DNA of 64,000 nt from Ponticaulis sp. (GCA_002692725.1 NZLU01000023.1:520610-584609), one strand, 5' to 3'. Positions 45,701 through 58,876 are shown, counted from the first letter of the stretch. Program-made: numbers and translations. Notes: a model not told the origin generated them from the letters alone.

Positions 45701-45833
45701 GGCCGATCTTGCCTCTTATCCCGTTCTAGCGGGTGAACCTTTCAATGCAGACACAGGTGAGTTTGAGGGATTCTGTAAAGGCGTCCCGGAACTTGATTTT
45801 ACCAGCAATCAGCCTCTTGAAGACCGCCCTTAA
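42723..45833 (+). CDS. TIR domain - membrane helix - WD40 protein
   Basis: The 1036-residue protein has an N-terminal TIR domain (1-160: NLAFISYTQADIK, RIFRDETDLSG, SDCLIVLCSP), with WxxxE as W87 to Glu91 (WVDRE). A basic stretch QRERRR at 171-176 and one hydrophobic helix at about 181-206 follow. Residues about 285-1000 are WD40-like repeats (many blades ending in WD, WN, WE). By the positive-inside rule the TIR lies in the cytoplasm and the propeller in the periplasm; residues after the helix contain only two cysteines, near the C-terminus. The TTG at 42723 follows GGGGGA; an open frame to 42651 is less likely. The gene ends 105 bases before ddl. Confidence 0.85.
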   Translation: MSGNLAFISYTQADIKDARRIQKWLETYKLPKDVSRDIAANRKLGRIFRDETDLSGAPDLDSELKRQIEQSDCLIVLCSPNAANAQWVDREIRHFRETGRADRIFAVILSGTPNSVDESTECFPQSFRKTTDDHLTPIEPLAVNVETDGLDRALMRLVSGMLSVRFDALWQRERRRQAARVAMATVLMTLGLTLSVVAGTASWLALSGTAKLAEQSSGVLANEARAIFDEEQGDHLTSLRMALQADPLANRSPVRKFFDGEEGYAAAQRQIALSLSSNRLVNIVDLKPFFESENITSRNYTAVTVMPVSGLAYFGTSDGALHVWNFVTGEQLRAIDGDGAPIIQIMVSDSTNRAVTITEDLSLTAWDMNSGQKLTTMRDYELEPIVFRISPDDRYLAIGSGDHKSLIWEFAINDTFLLQVPEADKGSGIPHVINFGSNSSASSAEAFENVESIGYGIGPDTEKATYSDDYSDIYDPYADVVWAEDSFLSDSEEGLPNLRPYSTGAIDAIAFSLDGKQVAVGGEDGIIWIFDLAQRAYVRKFEGHTGRISSLAFGEPGSDVLFSASWDGTFRAWNVRYPEEKEILGRFENLSEIKHHPRLPRVAVHDINGTIHIFDAYTRQILGSLKADAQSISANDAMEFTFNEFFLTNSSADGRLRTWDIRFREQVFMFSNGIRSLSRASLSADSTRIYTSGVDGNLFSVWDAETLEVIRSSTAQDEFSVSPMSFSVDGSKYLTSDIDGSFQVYDSQTEELLLEYSSLDGQQNTVFRPQKAELADKMLWSRIDGSIRVFDPFNNITFFEIPPEDENAYYVVSHAAWTRDGLIMATAQWSDSLMVRHSETGEVIAEIETGFSRVSALALSENAQQLAAVIEPGILVIWDVETGREIIRRTLDFGNAPLIQFSPDGQLIATSHENGKVALWLAETGQLVTSSKIGDDAADRMVFFEDGRRILWSNISGSQIWFPNSVIFADPETQVQMACTVLKLANVPDHFTEADLASYPVLAGEPFNADTGEFEGFCKGVPELDFTSNQPLEDRP

Positions 45834-45938
45834 ACACTCCCGGTCAAAAGGGAGCTTCCCAAAATTCGCGAATTCGTCTCAGGCTTGCCATCTTTGGTGA
45901 GCAGAATTCTCATCGTGAGTTCAGGTCGGGAGTGACGG

Positions 45939-46850
45939 ATGAAACGGGTTGCAGTTGTCTATGGTGGGTGGTCGTCAGAACGCGAAGTGTCGATTTCGTC
46001 CGGCACGGCCATGGCCAAGGCGGCGCGGGAAACCGGTAAGTATGATGTTGTCGAAATTGATGCGACCCGGCAATTGGCGCAGCAAATCCTGGAAGCGAAA
46101 CCCGATGTCATCCTGAATGGATTGCATGGCCCCTGGGGTGAAGATGGCTGTGTTCAGGGTATTTTTGAGGTGATGGGCATTCCTTACACCCATTCTGGCG
46201 TCGCGGCCTCTGCTGTCGCGATGGATAAACGCAAATCCAAAGCCGTCTATGCGCAGAACAGTATCGAGATTGCGGCCGACGTGCGTGTCACGCGCGCCGA
46301 CGCCTCCGCCAATCATCCGCTGCCGCCGCCTTATGTGATCAAGCCCATTGCTGAGGGCTCGAGCTTCGGTGTGGTCATCGTTCGCGAAGGGGCCAATGCG
46401 CCGGCCAACCAGCTCATGTCAGAGAGCTGGACCTATGGCGACAATCTCATGTGTGAAGAATATATCCCTGGAAAAGAATTATCCGTGGGAGTTCAAGGTG
46501 ATCGCGCTTTGTGTGTCACGGAGATCATACCGTTAAGAGAGTTTTACGATTTTGACGCAAAATATGCGAGCGGGGGATCGCGCCACGTGGTTCCGGCTGA
46601 CTTGCCGGGACAAGTGACACAGGCCGCCATGGATGCAGCTGTAAAGGCTCATCAGGCGCTTGGTTGTCGCGGTGTGACGCGGTCCGACTTTCGTTACGAC
46701 GACGAGAGAGACCGGCTCGTGATACTGGAAACCAACACGCAGCCTGGCATGACGCCAACCTCTCTCGTCCCGGAACAAGCGGCGAGTCTCGGAATCTCAT
46801 TTCCCGAGCTCGTTGAGTGGATGGTAGAGGATGCGTCATGCCCCAGGTAA
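45939..46850 (+). CDS. ddl: D-alanine--D-alanine ligase Ddl
   Basis: Ddl makes the D-Ala-D-Ala dipeptide that MurF adds. The 303-residue ATP-grasp enzyme shows [13 protein letters not shown] at the start, [25 protein letters not shown], the [13 protein letters not shown] segment and the C-terminal metal-binding [18 protein letters not shown]. All key residues appear intact. No close ribosome site is obvious apart from GGGAGTGACGG. It is the first dcw gene after the 26.5 kb interruption following murB. Confidence 0.96.
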   Translation: MKRVAVVYGGWSSEREVSISSGTAMAKAARETGKYDVVEIDATRQLAQQILEAKPDVILNGLHGPWGEDGCVQGIFEVMGIPYTHSGVAASAVAMDKRKSKAVYAQNSIEIAADVRVTRADASANHPLPPPYVIKPIAEGSSFGVVIVREGANAPANQLMSESWTYGDNLMCEEYIPGKELSVGVQGDRALCVTEIIPLREFYDFDAKYASGGSRHVVPADLPGQVTQAAMDAAVKAHQALGCRGVTRSDFRYDDERDRLVILETNTQPGMTPTSLVPEQAASLGISFPELVEWMVEDASCPR

Positions 46851-47719
46851 AGGGTGGTCAGAAGGGTAAAGCAAGCAGTAAATCAGGGCCTAAGGGGAAC
46901 TCCAAAAAGGAGGCGCCAGCTCGTGATGCTGTTGTAAAACAAACCGCTGATGCCTCGTCCATTATTATGGGCGTGTTCTTTCTTGTTGCGCTGCTTGTCG
47001 GCGCTGCGGCCTGGATGGGCCAGTCAATTTCTGTCGTCGAAACCAAGGCCAACGAGCTGGCTGATGGCGCTGCCAAAACTTTTGGTCTGTCCGTCAAATC
47101 CATTCAGATTATTGAGGTCACCGACGAGCAGGAAGCCGTTATCCGACGCGCCATGTCCGTTCGCGAGGGCGACAGCATGTTCCGCGCAGATCCTGCGCAG
47201 ATCAAAGACCGGATCGACACGCTGAAAGGCTTTGGCAATGTTCAGGTTCACCGCTTCTGGCCAAACCAGATCACGGTCGTTGTTACGCCGCTGGAAACCT
47301 CCGTTCTGTTCCGTGAGACCGAGGCTGCGCCGTTGAAGGCTGTCCATATTACCGGCGAGGAAGCGGCAGAGATCCGTGACGGCGTTGATTATCACCTGAT
47401 CCAGGGTGATGGCGCACTGCCTCAATGGCCGGCATTGCTTGATGATCTTCAGCGCTTTCCTGCGCTCGAGACGCGCCTCGACTATGCTGAGCGTATTGGT
47501 GAGCGCCGTTGGGACCTCATTATGGCGTCTGGCACACGCGCCAAGCTGCCGGCAGATGATGCCATCGAACCCGCGCTGGAAGTGCTCGCAGCATTGCATC
47601 GCGCGACAGGCATTCTCGATCGTCAGGTTAAGCAGATCGATCTGCGAGATCCGGCACGGGTCTATGTTCAGCGCCAGGAAACAGAATTTGCGCTCGCAGA
47701 CATCGGAGGGGCAGGGTGA
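46838..47719 (+). CDS. ftsQ: cell division protein FtsQ
   Basis: FtsQ links the early and late divisome proteins at the inner membrane. The 293 residues have a long basic cytoplasmic N-terminus (Lys/Gly/Ser-rich, about 1-50), a membrane helix at about 47-66, a POTRA domain (about 75-150: [19 protein letters not shown], region with [13 protein letters not shown]) and the FtsQ beta domain ([20 protein letters not shown] onward). The ATG at 46838 overlaps ddl by 13 bases, with GAGG at 46826-46829. An ATG at 46817 gives no better start. Confidence 0.93.
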   Translation: MPQVKGGQKGKASSKSGPKGNSKKEAPARDAVVKQTADASSIIMGVFFLVALLVGAAAWMGQSISVVETKANELADGAAKTFGLSVKSIQIIEVTDEQEAVIRRAMSVREGDSMFRADPAQIKDRIDTLKGFGNVQVHRFWPNQITVVVTPLETSVLFRETEAAPLKAVHITGEEAAEIRDGVDYHLIQGDGALPQWPALLDDLQRFPALETRLDYAERIGERRWDLIMASGTRAKLPADDAIEPALEVLAALHRATGILDRQVKQIDLRDPARVYVQRQETEFALADIGGAG

Positions 47720-49026
47720 TGTCAGGACTTGAGGAACGCCTTCTCGCAAGCTCACACCCACGGCTCGCCAAAACCGGGCAATTGGTTGCCGCGCTGGACC
47801 TTGGTGCGACAGGCATTTCATGCCTGATTACCCGCGTCACAGACCCGTCTGCAGGCGGTTTTGAGCTGCTGGGCTATGGTCAGCAATCCAGCCGTGGCCT
47901 CAAAGGTGGTGTCGTGATCGACATGGATGGTCTGGAGCGGTCTATTCGCCTCGCGGTCGAAGATGCCGAGCGTATGGCCGGGCAACAGGTTTCGTCAGTC
48001 CGCATGGCTGTCAGTGGCCCAACCATGAAGTCTTTCGCCGCGCGCGCTGAGATCGAGATGGGTGGGCGCGAAATCGGTCAGCGAGATGTCGTCCGTATTC
48101 TCGAAAAGGCTCTGGAAGCCGGAGAAGATGACAAACGGCAGATCCTGCACGCCGTGCCGTTCAGCTATTCCGTAGACGGAAGTGACGGTGTTCGAGACCC
48201 ACGTGGCATGTTCGCCGATAAACTCGGTGCGCACGTCAATCTGATTTCTCTGCCAAAACCGGTGATGAAGAACTTGCTTCTGTGCGTGTCGCGCGCCCAT
48301 CTCAAAATCGACAGTGTCTCGGCTGGCGGCTTTATGGGCGCTGAGGCGGTGTTTGCTGATGATGAGCGCGAAAATGGCGGTATCTGTATCGACATGGGCG
48401 GCGGCGCGACCGGGATTTCAGTCTATATTGGTGGCACGCTCGCCTGGTTTGAAACGCTCGCCGTGGGCGGCAGCCATGTAACGTCAGACATAGCGCAGGG
48501 CATAGGCACCACATTGCCTGCAGCTGAGCGCATCAAAACGCTGCATGGTACGGTCACACCACTGGAGACCGGTAAGTCTGACATGGTCGAGACCCCAAAA
48601 ATTGGCGACGATGGCCGGCTTCAATCGGCCCGAATGTCCAAGGCGGAGCTCAGTCAGTATATTATTCCGCGTGTCGAAGAGACGTTCGAGCTGGTTTCAA
48701 GAAGCCTGTCGAAAAGTGGTCTTGGCGGCAAGTTGCCTCGGCGGGCCGTGCTGACCGGTGGCGCAAGCGAACTTCCAGGTGTGCGCGAGCTGGCGTCCCG
48801 CGTTCTGGCCATGCCAGTGCGTTTGGGGCGACCAATTGCGGCAAATCAACTTGGGGATGAATGTGCAAAACCCACTTTTTCCACAGCCGCAGGTCTGTTA
48901 ACATTTGATCATGCAAGGGGCGGAGATCCTAAAGCAGCGCGTAAGATGGTGAGACCCGCCGCAGAACGTGACGCAGAACAAGGCATGATTGGCCGTGCTT
49001 TCGACTGGTTGAAGGAAAACTTTTAA
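47719..49026 (+). CDS. ftsA: cell division protein FtsA
   Basis: FtsA is the actin-like protein that tethers FtsZ to the membrane and recruits later proteins. The 435 residues show the ATPase motifs VAALDLGATGISCLI, MAVSGPTMKS, the GGICIDMGGGATGISVYIGG phosphate-2 loop and the C-terminal membrane-targeting helix (GRAFDWLKENF). The ATG at 47719 shares bases with the ftsQ stop; a GTG at 47716 is also possible, and the ribosome site GGAGG at 47705-47709 fits either. It ends 90 bases before ftsZ. Confidence 0.96.
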   Translation: MSGLEERLLASSHPRLAKTGQLVAALDLGATGISCLITRVTDPSAGGFELLGYGQQSSRGLKGGVVIDMDGLERSIRLAVEDAERMAGQQVSSVRMAVSGPTMKSFAARAEIEMGGREIGQRDVVRILEKALEAGEDDKRQILHAVPFSYSVDGSDGVRDPRGMFADKLGAHVNLISLPKPVMKNLLLCVSRAHLKIDSVSAGGFMGAEAVFADDERENGGICIDMGGGATGISVYIGGTLAWFETLAVGGSHVTSDIAQGIGTTLPAAERIKTLHGTVTPLETGKSDMVETPKIGDDGRLQSARMSKAELSQYIIPRVEETFELVSRSLSKSGLGGKLPRRAVLTGGASELPGVRELASRVLAMPVRLGRPIAANQLGDECAKPTFSTAAGLLTFDHARGGDPKAARKMVRPAAERDAEQGMIGRAFDWLKENF

Positions 49027-49040
49027 TTTCGAGTTTTTCT

Positions 49041-49055
49041 TTAACGTCGAATTAA
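49041..49055. promoter_or_regulatory. perfect CtrA box upstream of ftsZ
   Basis: TTAA at 49041-49044, seven bases, TTAA at 49052-49055 matches the full CtrA recognition sequence TTAA-N7-TTAA. It lies in the 90-base ftsA-ftsZ gap, about 62 bases before the ftsZ start. In Caulobacter CtrA represses ftsZ from an upstream site, so the same control is likely here. Confidence 0.7.
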
Positions 49056-49079
49056 GGCTGTTCCTCGACGCTATGCCTT

Positions 49080-49084
49080 GAGTC
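49080..49084. promoter_or_regulatory. GANTC (CcrM) methylation site before ftsZ
   Basis: GAGTC at 49080-49084 fits the CcrM target GANTC. It lies between the CtrA box and the ftsZ start. In Caulobacter ftsZ transcription depends on methylation of such sites through GcrA. Confidence 0.55.
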
Positions 49085-49116
49085 ACTCCGATCGGTGTTC
49101 GACGAGGCAAGCAAAA

Positions 49117-50550
49117 ATGAGTATCGAGTTACAACCCAGAATCGTTGTGTTTGGTGTCGGCGGAGCCGGCGGAAACGCTGTCGATAATATGATCAAAGCC
49201 GAATTGCAGGGCGTTGAGTTCGTGGTCGCGAACACCGACGCTCAGGCATTGTCGCGATCATCATGCGAAAACAGGATCCAGTTGGGTCTGGAAACCACTT
49301 CAGGCCTTGGGGCCGGTGCCCGACCAGAAGTCGGAACAGCCGCCGCCGAAGAGAGCCTGGAAGAAATCGATCTTCATCTCGAAGGCGCGCATATGGTGTT
49401 CATCGCAGCCGGTATGGGCGGCGGAACAGGCACCGGTTCAGCGCCGGTTATTGCGCGTGCAGCTCGCGATCGGGGCATTCTGACCGTCGGCGTCGTGACC
49501 AAGCCATTCGGTTTCGAAGGTAAACGCCGCATGTCTCTGGCTGAGCAGGGCCTCGCTGAAATCAAGAAGCATGTCGACACGCTGATCATCATTCCAAACC
49601 AGAACCTTTTCCGGGTTGCGAATGAACAAACCACTTTTGCTGACGCCTTCCAAATGGCCGACCGCGTCCTGTATTCAGGTGTCCGCGGTATCACCGATCT
49701 CATGGTCATGCCTGGCCTCATCAACCTCGACTTTGCCGACGTCCGGACCGTTATGGCGGAAATGGGCTCTGCAATGATGGGGACCGGTGAAGGCACAGGC
49801 GAAGGTCGTGCCATGGAAGCGGCTCAGCAAGCTGTTGCAAACCCGCTTCTCGACGATATCTCGCTCAAAGGTGCCAAGGGTGTTCTGATCAACATCACGG
49901 GCGGCTATGACATGACGCTTTATGAAGTTGATGAAGCGGCAAATGAAATCCGAAATCAGGTTGATCCTGATGCCAATATTATTCTCGGCTCGACCTTTGA
50001 TGACAGTATCGAAGGCAAGATGCGCGTCTCTGTTGTTGCTACAGGCATCGACACCGAAGTCAGCACGGCTCCGAAAGCAAAAGCAGACGACAATGTCAGC
50101 AGCTTTGCCTCAGGCCTCGCGCAGAAACACACCGGCCACAAGCCCGCTGTCGTTCAGACCGTGACACCCGAGCCTGAAGTTGAGGTTGAAGTTGAAAGTC
50201 CAAAACCGGTCGTGACGGAAGCGGAGCCTGCTCCTAAACCGCGTCCAGTTCCTGTGAGCGAAGCTCAGCCAACGGGTAGTGACCGCGTCTCGGTTGATGA
50301 CGTCTTTGGCAATACGAATATGGGTGCGCCGCCCCCGCGCACAGACATCAATCCTGATCCGGGCCAGCGCACGGGTCTTCACAATCTGTTCGGCTGGCGC
50401 CGTCCAACCGGTGATGATGCTGATGCCCCGTTTGAAGACGTTGAAACAACAGCTGCGTCGAACGAAGACAAGGAAGAGATCATGCCTCCGATGAATGAGG
50501 ATACGGATCTGGAAATTCCGGCGTTCCTTCGTCGGTCTGCGAACCACTAA
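49117..50550 (+). CDS. ftsZ: cell division GTPase FtsZ
   Basis: FtsZ polymerises into the ring that organises septation. The 477 residues show [14 protein letters not shown] at 9-22, the tubulin signature GGGTGTG at 101-107, the T7 loop region and a long variable linker (about 320-455) before the C-terminal peptide [14 protein letters not shown], which binds FtsA and other partners. The linker is long, as in Caulobacter. The ATG at 49117 follows GAGG by nine bases; the open frame to 49078 is not part of the family. A terminator follows. Confidence 0.97.
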   Translation: MSIELQPRIVVFGVGGAGGNAVDNMIKAELQGVEFVVANTDAQALSRSSCENRIQLGLETTSGLGAGARPEVGTAAAEESLEEIDLHLEGAHMVFIAAGMGGGTGTGSAPVIARAARDRGILTVGVVTKPFGFEGKRRMSLAEQGLAEIKKHVDTLIIIPNQNLFRVANEQTTFADAFQMADRVLYSGVRGITDLMVMPGLINLDFADVRTVMAEMGSAMMGTGEGTGEGRAMEAAQQAVANPLLDDISLKGAKGVLINITGGYDMTLYEVDEAANEIRNQVDPDANIILGSTFDDSIEGKMRVSVVATGIDTEVSTAPKAKADDNVSSFASGLAQKHTGHKPAVVQTVTPEPEVEVEVESPKPVVTEAEPAPKPRPVPVSEAQPTGSDRVSVDDVFGNTNMGAPPPRTDINPDPGQRTGLHNLFGWRRPTGDDADAPFEDVETTAASNEDKEEIMPPMNEDTDLEIPAFLRRSANH

Positions 50551-50868
50551 CCGTTAGTGATTTGATTTTTCAGGAAACCCCGGCCAGGTGCCGGGGTTTT
50601 TTCTTGCCTTCTTTTTGGCGGCGTTTGGTCGCTGAAGGCTGTGGCGAAAGTGTCACAAAATCAGGCATTAGCAGCCTTTTAGCGTGGCATTGTTACAGCC
50701 GGAAATGAGCGATGAAACTATGAAAGATCAATAAAAACAGTGGATTGAGTTATATTTCCGGGTGTCTTGGTTAAACCGGCCTGCATATTGTTACGAACCG
50801 AAACAAAGCGTGTGTTGTTTCTAAGGAAGGGCAAGGCAATCTGCTTGGGTGACAGGAGTACCCGTGTG
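50551..50868 (+). promoter_or_regulatory. intergenic region between ftsZ and lpxC
   Basis: After the ftsZ terminator there are about 265 bases without a gene. It is A+T-rich from about 50700 to 50820 and must hold the lpxC promoter, but no convincing -35/-10 pair or known RNA element was recognised. Confidence 0.35.
50576..50602 (+). terminator. Rho-independent terminator after ftsZ
   Basis: AACCCCGGC at 50576-50584 pairs with GCCGGGGTT at 50590-50598 around the loop CAGGT, followed by a T-run to 50602. Confidence 0.92.
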
Positions 50869-51789
50869 ATGAGTTCTGGATATCAACATACTCTGGCGAA
50901 CACAGCCATCTGTGCTGGCATCGGCGTTCATTCCGGTGAGCGCGCCAGATTGACGTTGAAGCCAGCACCTGTCGGGACCGGTATTGTTTTCAATCGTACA
51001 GATGTTGCCAAGGGCGAAGGCTGGATCGAGGCGCGCGGTGACCTCGTTTATGATGTGGCGCTGGGTACAAAACTCCAGAATGAGCATGAAACAACCTTGT
51101 CGACCGTGGAGCACTTGCTCGCGGCGGCTTATGGACTTGGCGTGGACAATATGATCGTTGAAGTCGATGGGCCGGAAGTGCCGATCATGGACGGATCGTC
51201 TGCGCTTTATACCCAACTCATTCTCCGCACGGGTCTGAAACGACAGTCTTCACCGGCGCGTTTTCTGCGCATTTTAGAGCCGATTGAAGTTCGTGACGGC
51301 GTGAAGTCCGCCGCGCTTCTCCCGACGGATGATGATGCGTTCCACCTTGATGCGGTGATTGACTTTGATAGCTCGGCGATTGGTCGCCAGCGCAAATGCG
51401 TAACGCTGACACCTGAGTCCTTCGCGAGCGAGCTGGCTTTTGCCCGGACATTCGGTTTCAACCGCGATATCGAGCGGCTGCGCAGCATGGGCCTGGGCCA
51501 GGGTGCGAGCATGGAAAACGCCATTGCCGTCGAGGATGACAAGATCCTCAATCCCGAAGGGCTTCGCGCCGAGGATGAGTTCATCAGCCACAAGATTCTC
51601 GATGCTGTCGGGGATTTGTCCCTGATCGGATATCGGCTGATTGGTCGCTATGTCAGTGAACAGCCTGGCCATTCCATCAACAATCTGCTCGTTCGTGACG
51701 TGTTGAACAGCCCTGAGAAATGGGAATTGGAAGCTGCGCCTCTCAAGCCAGCCGTCATGCAGTTTGGGGCGGTTGCAGAGGCCTATTAG
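50869..51789 (+). CDS. lpxC: UDP-3-O-acyl-N-acetylglucosamine deacetylase LpxC
   Basis: LpxC is the committed zinc enzyme of lipid A synthesis. The 306 residues show the zinc ligands His82 (EHLLAA), His241 and Asp245 (HKILDAVGD), the catalytic His268 (PGHSINN) and the EVPIMDGSS loop. The ATG at 50869 has AGGAG at 50854-50858; the GTG at 50866 is one codon earlier. It has its own promoter region after the ftsZ terminator. Confidence 0.97.
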   Translation: MSSGYQHTLANTAICAGIGVHSGERARLTLKPAPVGTGIVFNRTDVAKGEGWIEARGDLVYDVALGTKLQNEHETTLSTVEHLLAAAYGLGVDNMIVEVDGPEVPIMDGSSALYTQLILRTGLKRQSSPARFLRILEPIEVRDGVKSAALLPTDDDAFHLDAVIDFDSSAIGRQRKCVTLTPESFASELAFARTFGFNRDIERLRSMGLGQGASMENAIAVEDDKILNPEGLRAEDEFISHKILDAVGDLSLIGYRLIGRYVSEQPGHSINNLLVRDVLNSPEKWELEAAPLKPAVMQFGAVAEAY

Positions 51790-51907
51790 GCCCGCCACTG
51801 TCTTTCTCTTTTCAAAGATAACATAGCTTTCATGGGGAAACCGCTTGGCGCTGCCGATTCAACGGGTTATCACCGGGCTACGAGCTTAAATGTAAGGTGC
51901 CTGTAAT

Positions 51908-52729
51908 ATGAAGAGCCCGTCAAAATCCTTTCTGTTGGTGTCGACTGCGCTGCTGGTTCCCGGCGGGTGTTCGCTGTTCGATGGCTCCAGAAATGAGTCC
52001 CTGGCTTATGTCGAGCGCCCAGTCGAGCTGCTCTATAACAATGCATCTGATTCTCTTGAGAAGCGCCGCTATGATGATGCGGTTCTGCTGTTTGACGAAG
52101 TTGAACGTCAGCATCCCTATTCTGAATGGGCGAGCCGCGCGAATCTGATGTCCGCTTTTGCGAACTATCAGACCAATAATTATGATGACGCGATCACCGC
52201 CGCACGCCGTTATATCTCGCTACACCCGGGCAATGATGAGACGGTCTATGCCTATTATCTGATTGCCATCTGTTACTTCGAGCAAATCGTTGACGTCGGC
52301 CGGGACCAGAAAACCTCAGAGGACGCATTGGCTGCGTTTGATGATGTGGTCCGTCGCTATCCGGAAACCGAATACGCGGCCGACGCCCGACTGAAGATGG
52401 ACATGATCCGCGACCAGCTGGCTGGTAAGGAGATGGAGATTGGCCGTTGGTATCTGCGACGAAACCAGCATTTGGCGGCCATTAATCGATTCAAGCGCGT
52501 CATCGACGAGTTCGAAACGACAAGCCACACACCGGAAGCGCTTTATCGGCTGACTGAATCTTATCTGTCGATTGGATTGCAGTCAGAAGCCATGAAGTCA
52601 GCCTCAGTGCTCGGATACAATTATGGCGGTACAGACTGGTATGCCGACGCTTACGAGCTGATGTCCGATGAGGGCCAGTCCATGAGTGTCAAGCCGGCGT
52701 CACGCAAGCGTTTTCTTGGTTTGTTCTAA
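51908..52729 (+). CDS. bamD: outer-membrane assembly lipoprotein BamD
   Basis: BamD is an essential lipoprotein of the BAM complex that inserts beta-barrel proteins. The 273 residues have a lipoprotein signal (lipobox PGGC, Cys near 21) and five TPR-like repeats from about residue 35 (LYNNASDSLEKRRYDDAVLLF onward). Size and repeats match BamD or ComL. It stands between lpxC and recN, an arrangement known from Alphaproteobacteria. Confidence 0.94.
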   Translation: MKSPSKSFLLVSTALLVPGGCSLFDGSRNESLAYVERPVELLYNNASDSLEKRRYDDAVLLFDEVERQHPYSEWASRANLMSAFANYQTNNYDDAITAARRYISLHPGNDETVYAYYLIAICYFEQIVDVGRDQKTSEDALAAFDDVVRRYPETEYAADARLKMDMIRDQLAGKEMEIGRWYLRRNQHLAAINRFKRVIDEFETTSHTPEALYRLTESYLSIGLQSEAMKSASVLGYNYGGTDWYADAYELMSDEGQSMSVKPASRKRFLGLF

Positions 52730-52772
52730 AAATCTGATTGTTCTCTCTTTGTTCTTGTGATATCTGGAATGC

Positions 52773-56967
<4,195 letters not shown>

Positions 56968-56975
56968 GTATGTAT

Positions 56976-58793
56976 TTACAGCGGTGCGCAAGCCGATTTC
57001 AGCCAATCCGCAACGGTCTTATCATCCTGAACGAGCGGACCGACCTCCTCCAGAACTCGCGCATGATAGGCGTCGACAAACTCGATCTCTGCGTCTGACA
57101 ACAGTGATGTGTCGATCAGGTTGCGCGCGTAAGGCGCGAGCGTCAGCGGCACAAAGGTCATCATCGGCGTAACCCCGCCCGGAAGACTTTCAGGCTCGGT
57201 CACATATTGAAGGTTCTCAATTCGAATGCCGTACTGCTCCGGGATGTAATACCCTGGCTCGTTCGACACAATCATGCCGGGCTCAAGCGGGATGGAATTC
57301 CACCCCTTTGCAATGCGTTGCGGCCCTTCATGAACACCTAGATAAGAGCCGACGCCATGGCCTGTACCATGGTCATAATCGAGGCCCGCCTGCCAGAGCG
57401 GCTGACGTGCAATGATGTCGAGATGTGTTCCCGTTGTGCCTTCCGGAAACCGGATAACCGTCATGGCAATGTGGCCTTTGAGGACGAGCGTATAATGACG
57501 CTTCATTTCGTCCGTTGGTTCACCAATCACCACAGTGCGCGTGATGTCAGTCGTGCCATCAAAATACTGGCCACCGGAATCAACCAGGAAAAGCTTTCCG
57601 TCTTCGAAAACAGCGTTTGAGGCCTTGTTCACCCGATAATGGGCCATGGCGCCATTGCCGCCAAACCCTGAAATCGTCTCAAAGGAAATATCCTGAAGTT
57701 CGCCAGTTTGTTCCCGGAACTTTTCGAGTTTCTTGACCGCATCGATTTCAGTGGTCTTTCCCGGTTTTGCGCCAGTTTCAAGCCAATGGAGAAAACGGAC
57801 AATAGCTGAACCATCGCGGATATGCGCCTGGGCTGCGCCTTGAATCTCCGCTGAATTCTTCCTGGCCTTTGGCAGAGTGCACGGGTCGGGACCTTCCTCT
57901 ATTGTCGCCTTATTGCGAAGCAGGGTCGAGAAGACCCATTCGGACGCCGTGCCCGGATCTGCCTGAACTGTTTTTCCGCGCAATGCCGCAAGACCTTTGG
58001 GCAAATCGGCGATATCGTGAATCGAGACCTGATTGCCCAGATGCGCGCGGATCTCGTCAGTCACCTTTTTGGGCGCAACATAGAGATCAACCTGACCGTC
58101 AGAATGCAGAATGGCGCGACCAAGCGGAAGCGGCGAACACTTCACGTCATTGGCCCGGATATTCAGAAGCCAGGCAATGCTTGGCGGGGCGGTGATAACC
58201 GACGCGTCGATCTTATCCTTCATCAGCGCCTCGGCAACGCGCGCGCGTTTGTCCGCTGAACTTTCGCCCGCAAATTCGGTGGTCTGTGGCACGAGCTTTG
58301 TCATGGGCTGTCGCGGACGACCCTTCCAGGACTGATCAATCGGATTTTTCGGCAAAGCCTTGGCCACGGCGCCCGCTTTGATCAGCGCGGTTCTCAGCGC
58401 CTGCGCGGTATGCGGCGTCATGATGCGCGGATCATAGCCAATAACCTGTCCGGACAGATCAAGCTCAGAAATCTGATCAAAGGGTCCAGGCGGCGCGAAT
58501 TTTTCGATGCTGAACAAATCCTGATCGACTTGCTCGAGGATCTGAATGGCATAACGGCCATCCACATAGATAAATGCTGTGTCGGTCAGAACGAAAGCGG
58601 CACCGGCTGACCCTGTGAACCCGGTTGCCCAGGCGAGACGCTGATTGGCCTCGGGTTGATACTCGTTCTGGTATTCATCCTCGTGCGGGATGTAGAAGCC
58701 ATCAAGCCCCTTGGATTTCAGGGTTTCGCGCAGCAAAGGCAGGTTCTTGCGGCCAATTTCCGGGCCGCCACGGACATCAAATGTTTGTCTCAT
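56976..58793 (-). CDS. pepP: Xaa-Pro aminopeptidase (M24B family)
   Basis: The enzyme removes N-terminal residues preceding proline. The 605 residues have two creatinase-like N-terminal domains (about 1-320) and a pita-bread catalytic domain with the metal ligands: two Asp in the SGGQYFDGTTDITR segment, His in DHGTGHGVGS, Glu in NEPGYY and Glu in GIRIENLQYV. This long form with an extra domain is typical of aminopeptidases P of this type, cytoplasmic (no signal peptide). The gene symbol is chosen by similarity; pepP-like long forms are a known group. It lies downstream of prmA with 83 bases between. Confidence 0.9.
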   Translation of the reverse strand: MRQTFDVRGGPEIGRKNLPLLRETLKSKGLDGFYIPHEDEYQNEYQPEANQRLAWATGFTGSAGAAFVLTDTAFIYVDGRYAIQILEQVDQDLFSIEKFAPPGPFDQISELDLSGQVIGYDPRIMTPHTAQALRTALIKAGAVAKALPKNPIDQSWKGRPRQPMTKLVPQTTEFAGESSADKRARVAEALMKDKIDASVITAPPSIAWLLNIRANDVKCSPLPLGRAILHSDGQVDLYVAPKKVTDEIRAHLGNQVSIHDIADLPKGLAALRGKTVQADPGTASEWVFSTLLRNKATIEEGPDPCTLPKARKNSAEIQGAAQAHIRDGSAIVRFLHWLETGAKPGKTTEIDAVKKLEKFREQTGELQDISFETISGFGGNGAMAHYRVNKASNAVFEDGKLFLVDSGGQYFDGTTDITRTVVIGEPTDEMKRHYTLVLKGHIAMTVIRFPEGTTGTHLDIIARQPLWQAGLDYDHGTGHGVGSYLGVHEGPQRIAKGWNSIPLEPGMIVSNEPGYYIPEQYGIRIENLQYVTEPESLPGGVTPMMTFVPLTLAPYARNLIDTSLLSDAEIEFVDAYHARVLEEVGPLVQDDKTVADWLKSACAPL

Positions 58794-58876
58794 GAGAGAT
58801 GAGATAGCAGCCCTTTTGGCCGTGTAAATGGGCAGCGGACGTCAATTCATGTCTTTGAAGTCAGTCCAATGAGGGT

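Noticed and set aside
45836..45854. Terminator after the TIR-WD40 gene
   Set aside because: CTCCC and GGGAG can pair, but the stem is only five bases and no T-run follows.
47024..47821. 265-codon reverse frame over ftsQ
   Set aside because: Antisense to a clear divisome gene; no motifs.
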